From positions 87,506-115,806 of the forward strand of contig DKUN01000021.1 of the NCBI GenBank assembly GCA_002490725.1: a stretch of 28,301 bases of DNA. The letters are read 5' to 3'. A model generated the notes under the pieces. That model saw only the letters and a list, made by a program, of their open reading frames with translations. It had not been told where the DNA came from and searched no databases. The DNA is from Porphyromonadaceae bacterium UBA7203 (GTDB taxonomy: Bacteria; Bacteroidota; Bacteroidia; Bacteroidales; Muribaculaceae). This document shows positions 23,678 to 28,301 of the stretch, in pieces. Position numbers and translations under genes: made by a program. The first letter of the stretch is position 1; each line of letters starts with the position of its first letter.

Positions 23678-23905
23678 TTAGTTTCTGTCGCGATAGCGGT
23701 AATCGATTCCTAACAGCGAGCCGGCAAAGGTCAGGCACTCACCGAAGCCGATCAGCACTGACTGATGTATTTCGCCCGACGGGCTGACTATGAATCCGGC
23801 AATGAGCAGCCCGCTGCCGAGGGCGGTTACGCACACAGCGGCCACCAGTTGCACCGACGTGCCACGCGCATCTTTTTTCTCTTTTTGACCGTGAGATGTT
23901 TCCAT
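23678..23905 (-). CDS. Small two-helix membrane protein, holin-like
   Basis: The 75-residue protein has a charged N-terminus ('METSHGQKEKKDARG') and two hydrophobic helices (~17-40 'VQLVAAVCVTALGSGLLIAG' and ~49-66 'SVLIGFGECLTFAGSLLG') joined by a short 'SPSGEIHQ' turn. It ends with a charged tail 'IDYRYRDRN'. This is the size and topology of a class II holin, which forms the inner-membrane hole that lets an endolysin reach peptidoglycan. Similar small proteins occur beside lysozyme genes in Bacteroidales prophages, as far as I recall. It is the first gene of the lysis-type unit. A -7 promoter element ends only 4 bp before its ATG, so either the mRNA is leaderless or a later start is used. 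Function is inferred from context. Confidence 0.7.
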   Translation of the reverse strand: METSHGQKEKKDARGTSVQLVAAVCVTALGSGLLIAGFIVSPSGEIHQSVLIGFGECLTFAGSLLGIDYRYRDRN

Positions 23906-23909
23906 GGCG

Positions 23910-23917
23910 CAAATTTA
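23910..23917 (-). promoter_or_regulatory. Promoter -7 element (TAAATTTG) of the lysis-type cassette
   Basis: TAAATTTG on the - strand lies 4 bp before the holin-like start codon. No TTG is found 19-21 bp upstream, so the promoter looks weak or depends on an activator. Confidence 0.5.
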
Positions 23918-23958
23918 CCTACTGAACGTTGCCGTTTGCCGTAGATTTGTTGTGCTTG

Positions 23959-23988
23959 TTGCGGATAACTAAAAAATGCGTATCTTTG
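23959..23988 (+). promoter_or_regulatory. Promoter of the sialidase gene
   Basis: TTGC starting at 23959 and TATCTTTG at 23981-23988, with 19 bp between TTG and TA, match the Bacteroidetes consensus. The start should lie near 23993, giving an A/T-rich leader of about 38 nt with no Shine-Dalgarno sequence. Confidence 0.8.
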
Positions 23989-24030
23989 CACCTGATATAT
24001 TTTGTATAAACCAATACCTGATTTTATTCC

Positions 24031-27000
24031 ATGAAATGTACAATCAAGTCTTTACTGCTGTTGGCGATGGCATGCCACTCGCCGGCGGTTTTCGCGGATG
24101 AAGCCGCCGCGTCCGTAACCAGAACGGTTTCCTATGAGAACGGCACACTGAGCCCCGCGTCGGGCAACTGGCGCAGCCTCTGGACGTCGACTGAAACTCA
24201 GCCGCAGGTAACCATCAACACTACTGTTAACAATATTAAGAACGACACCTCCGGTCCGCTTCAAATCGCTCCCGGCCAGATGGCGCCCTATACGATTGTT
24301 ATTTCCACCCCCGACGAGGGCTGGGTAATTACCGGTTTCTCGTTTACCGTAAGCGGAACTGCCGGCAAGAGCATTGTGTTTAACGGCACTACTACCCAAA
24401 TCACCACCACCGCACAGAACGTTGTCGAAACCGATCTGAACTCGCAGTCACACACCCTTTCCTATACCGGCAACAACAGCGTAGCTTCGTTTGCCGACTT
24501 TACCGTCACTCTCGCAAAGCAGACCGTAGCCGACGCTCCCGCGCTCGTTGTTGACGTTATGCCCGCCGACGACGCAAACTGCGTCTATAAGGTAACCGAC
24601 GTTACCAACGGCAAGTATAACGACTTCACCGCCTGGTATCACATGCAGTCGGGCAAGGAGTTCTTTGCCGGTGCGAATGCCGCTAACGTAGGCAAGGATG
24701 CCTCGTTTGCCGACGAGTATCTCTACTGCTTCGTGAAAGAGGGCAATGGTTATGCCATCTATAACAAGGCTGAAGGCAAGAGCGTGCTGACATATGCCGA
24801 CGGCAAGGTGCTCAAGGGCTCGGACGAACTCTCAGTGAATCTCGCGCAGCAGTTCCTCCCTGTCAACACCACTGCCGGCAAACTCTATCGCAACGGCAGC
24901 GCCGGTGGTACAAACATGTGGCGCAGCAAATGGGCCAGCGACTATGTTCCCGAAGTTACCTTCGGTTGCTCGAGCAACAATCTGACCACCACAGCCTCGA
25001 CCTCGTCATTTGTCAACGGAGGTGACTTCCGCCTTGAATCCGGCTCAAACAATTCAATCGGCAATCTCAAATGGTCGTTTGGCGCAGGCAACGGCATGCA
25101 CGTCTACAGCTATACGTTCCTTGCAAAGAAAAACGGCTCTTATAGCGAATCTTCGCGCATCAACACCGGTGACGGCGCCGTTGAGCTCTCGACGGTTTAC
25201 AAGCGGTTTGAGTGCAGCGTGGCCAATGATTTGACCGCCGCTACTTTCGTTCAGTCGAGCATCAACCTCAAGGGTGTGATTATGTCCGACTGCTACGTGA
25301 CTGTTCGCCGCATCCTTACCAACCACAATGACCGTGTCGGCTACAATGTATTCCCCATCGAGGGCGTTGAACGTCGTATTCCCGCTATCGCGCGTGTTTA
25401 TGGCGGTGAGAATGCCGGCCGACTCGTTGCCGTTTACGACTATCGCCACAATGGCGGTGACATAGGCATGGCCGGCAATATTTCGCTGCAGATTTCCGTG
25501 TCGGACGACAATGGCGAAACCTGGAGCGCGCCCGACTATTGCCGCGACGCCGAAGGCAAGGCCGTTACCACTTACAATGACACCATCCCCGTCAGCAAGC
25601 ATGGTCTGGCATACTATCAGCAGGACCCCAATCTCTACTGGGACTTTGCGTTTGGCGACGCAGCAATTGTGGCCGATCGCGAATCGGGCAAGCTCCTGCT
25701 TATGGCCGTCGGCGGTCCGACTCTGTTCTGGGGCGGCCGTTATGACAAGCCCAACCAGTGTGCCAGCTGGTGGTCGGAAGACGGCGGTCAGACCTGGTCC
25801 GAGCCCGTGCGTGTGACCTACAACATTCTCGACCTCTTCAACGGCGAACCCGAGTTCGGCAAAATCGATTCGCAGTTCATCGGTTCGGGCAAAATCATGC
25901 AGAGCCGCTATATCAAAAAGGGCGACTACTACCGCATCTATGCCGTAATCGCATCGCAGAACAACGGCAGTGGCGGCACTACCCGCAACTATGTAATCTT
26001 CTCCGACGACTTCGGTGTGACCTGGGGTGTGCTCGGCGGTGCTGACCAGTGCCCCGTGGCTACCGGCGACGGCGACGAATGTAAGACCGAAGAACTTCCC
26101 GACGGCTCCGTGCTGCTGGCCGGCCGCCGACGCACCGGCAACCGCAACTTCAACGTGTTCCGTTACACCGACATCGAAAAGGGTGAAGGCAAATGGGTCG
26201 GCCAGGTTGTTACCGACATGGGCTTCGGCTCCATCAACGCCTGCGACGGTGAAATCATGATTCTTCCCGTAACCTCGAACGAAACGGGCGAATCCTGCTA
26301 CCTGGCTCTCCAGTCGTTCCCTTATGGCGGCTCGCGCGAGTTCGTTTCAATTGCCTACAAGGCGCTGCGCAGCGGTGCCGACATTCTCGACGCCAAGTGC
26401 TTCACCACCTGGGACGGCCGCTATCGCGTGTCAGACCGTTCGTCGTGCTACTCGACCATGACCTGGCAGGCCGATGACAAGCTCGGCTTCTTCTTTGAGG
26501 AAAGCCGTAACGGCACGTACGACGGCATGTATCTCAACTTCACGCTCGAAGAAATCACCGACGGTTCATTCTCCTATCGCGAGGAAACCGACGATGCGGT
26601 TGCCAATGCAATGCGCGACCAGCTCGTTGACCTTCGTGCCGAGGCCTTCTCTGCCGTGCGCAACGGCTATGTGGGCGAGATTGCTGATGTCGACGCGTTC
26701 GAAGAAGCTCTCGAAGCCTATAAGGCCAACCCCTCGCTCGAAACTTACCTTGCTCTCAACAAGGCTGAATATTTCCCCGAAACCGAGCAGATTGTCAACG
26801 GTGGCGTTTATCAGTTTATCAGCGCTCACGAAGGCACATATACCGCGCCTGCCAACGGCATCGACTTCACTCAGCCCGTTTATCTGGCCGCCAATTCTCA
26901 GAACCTCATTGCCACAAACGACAACAGCGGCAGCGAGCATCTCTTTACGATTGAGCGCACCGAGTCGGGCAAGTGGTCAATCTTTAATGCGGCTGCTAAG

Positions 27001-27360
27001 GTTTATGCTCCCTCTTCGCCTGCAACCAGCTCGCGTTTCGGAGTGTCGGCCGAGCCTACCGAATATTCGATTGTCAGCTCCATCGATGGCAAAACCTACC
27101 TGAGCAGCGCAACTCCCACGTCGGCCGGCTACTCGGCGGTTCACCTCGAACGCGGCGGTACTATTGTTGCATGGGTGCCCAGTTCGGCCGCATCGATGTG
27201 GTATATGCAGCTTGTTGAGGAACCTAAAGATGCAATTGCCGAGGTTGAAAATATCGGCAGCGTTGAACCCGAATATTTCTACGACCTGCAGGGCCGTCGT
27301 GTGGCCAAGCCCGAACGCGGTCTCTTCGTGACCAGCCGCGGTCGTAAGATTTTCTTCTGA
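24031..27360 (+). CDS. Large secreted sialidase (GH33-type, BNR/Asp-box) with accessory domains and probable T9SS C-terminal signal
   Basis: The 1109-residue protein has a Sec signal (cut near 'AVFADEA'). Two similar beta-sandwich regions occupy ~30-150 and ~285-425 and share 'WRS.W.S....P.VT'. The catalytic beta-propeller runs ~430-865 with 'RRIPAIARV' (Arg449 in the FRIP-type motif) and 'DYRHNGGDIG' (candidate acid/base Asp). Three Asp boxes start at 491 (SDDNGETW), 582 (SEDGGQTW) and 658 (SDDFGVTW). 'SSCYSTMTW' carries candidate nucleophile Tyr807. A beta-trefoil-like region follows (~920-1070), and the end ('YDLQGRRVAKPERGLFV...') resembles a type IX secretion sorting domain. The enzyme should release terminal sialic acids from mucin or other host glycans outside the cell. 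It is a single-gene unit with its own promoter and terminator. The substrate linkage cannot be read. Confidence 0.92.
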   Translation: MKCTIKSLLLLAMACHSPAVFADEAAASVTRTVSYENGTLSPASGNWRSLWTSTETQPQVTINTTVNNIKNDTSGPLQIAPGQMAPYTIVISTPDEGWVITGFSFTVSGTAGKSIVFNGTTTQITTTAQNVVETDLNSQSHTLSYTGNNSVASFADFTVTLAKQTVADAPALVVDVMPADDANCVYKVTDVTNGKYNDFTAWYHMQSGKEFFAGANAANVGKDASFADEYLYCFVKEGNGYAIYNKAEGKSVLTYADGKVLKGSDELSVNLAQQFLPVNTTAGKLYRNGSAGGTNMWRSKWASDYVPEVTFGCSSNNLTTTASTSSFVNGGDFRLESGSNNSIGNLKWSFGAGNGMHVYSYTFLAKKNGSYSESSRINTGDGAVELSTVYKRFECSVANDLTAATFVQSSINLKGVIMSDCYVTVRRILTNHNDRVGYNVFPIEGVERRIPAIARVYGGENAGRLVAVYDYRHNGGDIGMAGNISLQISVSDDNGETWSAPDYCRDAEGKAVTTYNDTIPVSKHGLAYYQQDPNLYWDFAFGDAAIVADRESGKLLLMAVGGPTLFWGGRYDKPNQCASWWSEDGGQTWSEPVRVTYNILDLFNGEPEFGKIDSQFIGSGKIMQSRYIKKGDYYRIYAVIASQNNGSGGTTRNYVIFSDDFGVTWGVLGGADQCPVATGDGDECKTEELPDGSVLLAGRRRTGNRNFNVFRYTDIEKGEGKWVGQVVTDMGFGSINACDGEIMILPVTSNETGESCYLALQSFPYGGSREFVSIAYKALRSGADILDAKCFTTWDGRYRVSDRSSCYSTMTWQADDKLGFFFEESRNGTYDGMYLNFTLEEITDGSFSYREETDDAVANAMRDQLVDLRAEAFSAVRNGYVGEIADVDAFEEALEAYKANPSLETYLALNKAEYFPETEQIVNGGVYQFISAHEGTYTAPANGIDFTQPVYLAANSQNLIATNDNSGSEHLFTIERTESGKWSIFNAAAKVYAPSSPATSSRFGVSAEPTEYSIVSSIDGKTYLSSATPTSAGYSAVHLERGGTIVAWVPSSAASMWYMQLVEEPKDAIAEVENIGSVEPEYFYDLQGRRVAKPERGLFVTSRGRKIFF

Positions 27361-27389
27361 TCCAGGCTAACACCTATATATTAATTAAG

Positions 27390-27432
27390 CAATCTCCCTG
27401 CGAAACTGTCGCAGGGAGATTGTGTCATTTTT
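27390..27432 (+). terminator. Rho-independent terminator after the sialidase gene
   Basis: A perfect 14-bp stem (27390-27403 with 27409-27422) closes a 5-nt loop (AACTG) and is followed by TGTCATTTTT. It lies 30 bp after the stop codon. Confidence 0.9.
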
Positions 27433-27472
27433 ATGGAGTAGGGGGGCGGCTATGCGGCGGCCGCATGCCGCT

Positions 27473-28198
27473 TCAGCGCAACACCTCGCGGAGAATCGAC
27501 GGCGATTTCAGCGACGAGAGGTTGGCGTAGTGGAGCGTGTAGTACTCGAGGATCCGCTCCAATGCTGCGGCGCGCTGCGGCGCCGACATGCGAAACCGCT
27601 CCATGTTGGTCCAGTTGATACGGAGCAGGGCGGCTGCCGCGGCCGATTCTGCGGAACTGAGAGTGTGGCCGTGGAGGGCGGCGGTTTGGCGAAACCGTCC
27701 GTCAATCATGTCGAACACGCGCCCCGGGCGATAGTCGGCGGGGTCGGGCGATATGCCGAGCATTACCGCCAGGCCGATTAGGAAAGTCAGGTGGAAATTC
27801 GACGGCGATACTTCGGGATTGTTTAGCCGCCCGATTGCGTCTACTATATAATCAAAGGTGAGGGCGTCGGCCTCGCCCTGGCGTAGCAGCGCCTGTAGCA
27901 CTTCGGCCGTAAACATGGCCACGGCCCTGCGCTCGGGGCTCGCCATGATCGAGTGGAGCGCCATCAGCGCGCGCGGCTCGCGAAACGTATGGACGTCGCG
28001 ACCGGGGCGAATACTCGCTTCGACTTCCAAAGGAGTCAAAGGTTGCAGCAAAGCGCGCCTGCGGGCTGCTATACGGCCGTTTCCTTCCGGAATTGCGAAG
28101 CTAACTGCCCCTGACTCACGCGAATAAGCCTGTAAAATCGAGGTGCGGTCGCTATGCGGTGTTAACCGGAGCGGAATGATGTGGAGCGTTTTGTTCAT
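27473..28198 (-). CDS. recO: DNA repair protein RecO
   Basis: The 241-residue protein matches RecO, which works with RecF and RecR to load RecA on gapped DNA. An N-terminal OB-fold contains 'HIIPLRLTPHSDRTSILQAYSRESGAVSF' and 'LLQPLTPLEVEA'. A helical middle begins with 'AVAMFTAEVLQALLRQ', and the C-terminus 'LEYYTLHYANLSSLKSPSILREVL' is the RecO family ending. The zinc-binding cysteines found in some RecO proteins are absent, as is usual in Bacteroidales. It is transcribed toward the sialidase gene and away from the tRNA, from a promoter 11 bp before its start. Confidence 0.93.
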   Translation of the reverse strand: MNKTLHIIPLRLTPHSDRTSILQAYSRESGAVSFAIPEGNGRIAARRRALLQPLTPLEVEASIRPGRDVHTFREPRALMALHSIMASPERRAVAMFTAEVLQALLRQGEADALTFDYIVDAIGRLNNPEVSPSNFHLTFLIGLAVMLGISPDPADYRPGRVFDMIDGRFRQTAALHGHTLSSAESAAAAALLRINWTNMERFRMSAPQRAAALERILEYYTLHYANLSSLKSPSILREVLR

Positions 28199-28209
28199 AA
28201 AATTTTACG

Positions 28210-28239
28210 CAAATTTACGCGAAAATTTGCACAGTTCAA
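28210..28239 (-). promoter_or_regulatory. Promoter of recO
   Basis: On the - strand TTG (28237-28239) and TAAATTTG (28210-28217) are 19 bp apart. The -7 box ends 11 bp before the recO ATG. The promoter interleaves with the opposing tRNA promoter. Confidence 0.72.
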
Positions 28240-28257
28240 AAATTCGCCGTATATTTG
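28227..28257 (+). promoter_or_regulatory. Promoter of the tRNA gene
   Basis: TTG (28227-28229) and TATATTTG (28250-28257) are 20 bp apart, a good Bacteroidetes promoter. Transcription should begin near 28262, about 17 nt before the mature tRNA 5' end. Confidence 0.8.
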
Positions 28258-28278
28258 CACTCGCTTTAGGGAACTAAC

Positions 28279-28301
28279 GGCCCATTCGTCTATCGGTTAG
28301 G
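28279..28301 (+). tRNA. tRNA, 5' part only (probably tRNA-Glu), cut by the window edge
   Basis: The last 23 bases read GGCCCAT (5' acceptor strand), TC (positions 8-9), then GTCT and a D-loop ATCGGTTA leading into the second D-stem strand. 'TTCGTCTA' followed by 'CGGTTAGG' is typical of bacterial tRNA-Glu. The anticodon is outside the window, so the identity is a judgement from the D arm, and another isoacceptor cannot be excluded. A good promoter precedes it. Confidence 0.75.

Noticed and set aside
22741..24030. Prophage or genomic island boundary around the lysis-type genes
   Set aside because: I saw no direct repeats, integrase, transposase or composition change at the edges; the unit fits neatly between a terminator-like hairpin and a divergent promoter region.
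27451..27465. GC-rich palindrome (TGCGGC-G-GCCGCA) after recO as its terminator
   Set aside because: The stem is short with almost no loop and no T-tract on the - strand; the nearby sialidase terminator could work in both directions instead.
28270..28301. tRNA at the window edge as an attachment site for a mobile element
   Set aside because: Only the 5' part is visible, and no integrase or repeated tRNA end is seen in the window.

Overview
The window is a GC-rich chromosomal segment from a gut member of the Bacteroidales, most plausibly a Muribaculaceae-type organism. Signs of this are a SusD/DUF1735/M60-peptidase glycan locus, promoters of the Bacteroidetes form TTG-N19/20-TAnnTTTG, starts without Shine-Dalgarno sequences, DUF3822 next to rsmD, and a pyruvate:ferredoxin oxidoreductase. 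The family assignment is inference. No insertion sequence, CRISPR array or rRNA was found, and no gap between genes exceeds about 130 bp.

Region 1 (1-5021, + strand) is the 3' end of a polysaccharide utilization locus. It holds a SusD C-terminus, a DUF1735 plus discoidin-like lipoprotein, and an M60 zinc metallopeptidase lipoprotein with BACON and discoidin-like modules. The two lipoproteins share a signature in their putative sugar-binding modules. Mucin or another O-glycoprotein is the likely target. The locus ends at a strong bidirectional terminator.

Region 2 (5114-6402, - strand) is a two-gene unit: a close relative of animal steroid 5-alpha-reductases and an exported thioredoxin-like protein.

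Region 3 (6522-13560, + strand) is a housekeeping and stress block: a bifunctional (p)ppGpp synthetase/hydrolase, a PgpH-type HD phosphodiesterase (c-di-AMP), DUF3822, rsmD and mgtE. The last four genes are joined by ATGA overlaps. mgtE collides tail to tail with a LysE exporter gene.

Region 4 (13557-22740, - strand) contains PFOR, a YbdG-like MscS channel, and a tightly packed operon (DUF5106-like thioredoxin lipoprotein, CvpA, SufB, SDF-family symporter), then LysE. SufB is not followed by sufC or sufD.

Region 5 (22815-23905, - strand) is the most striking part. It looks like a complete stand-alone phage-type lysis cassette: a two-helix holin-like protein, a GH24 endolysin, and a lipoprotein with a C-terminal membrane anchor that fits a unimolecular spanin. 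No other phage gene is present.

Region 6 (23906-28301) has a large secreted sialidase with its own promoter and terminator and a possible type IX secretion C-terminus. After it come recO (- strand) and the first 23 bases of a tRNA, probably tRNA-Glu, at the window edge. Sialidase plus M60 peptidase suggests growth on sialylated host mucins.

At least six minus-strand transcription units place the promoter -7 element only 4-13 bp before the start codon, which implies near-leaderless mRNAs.
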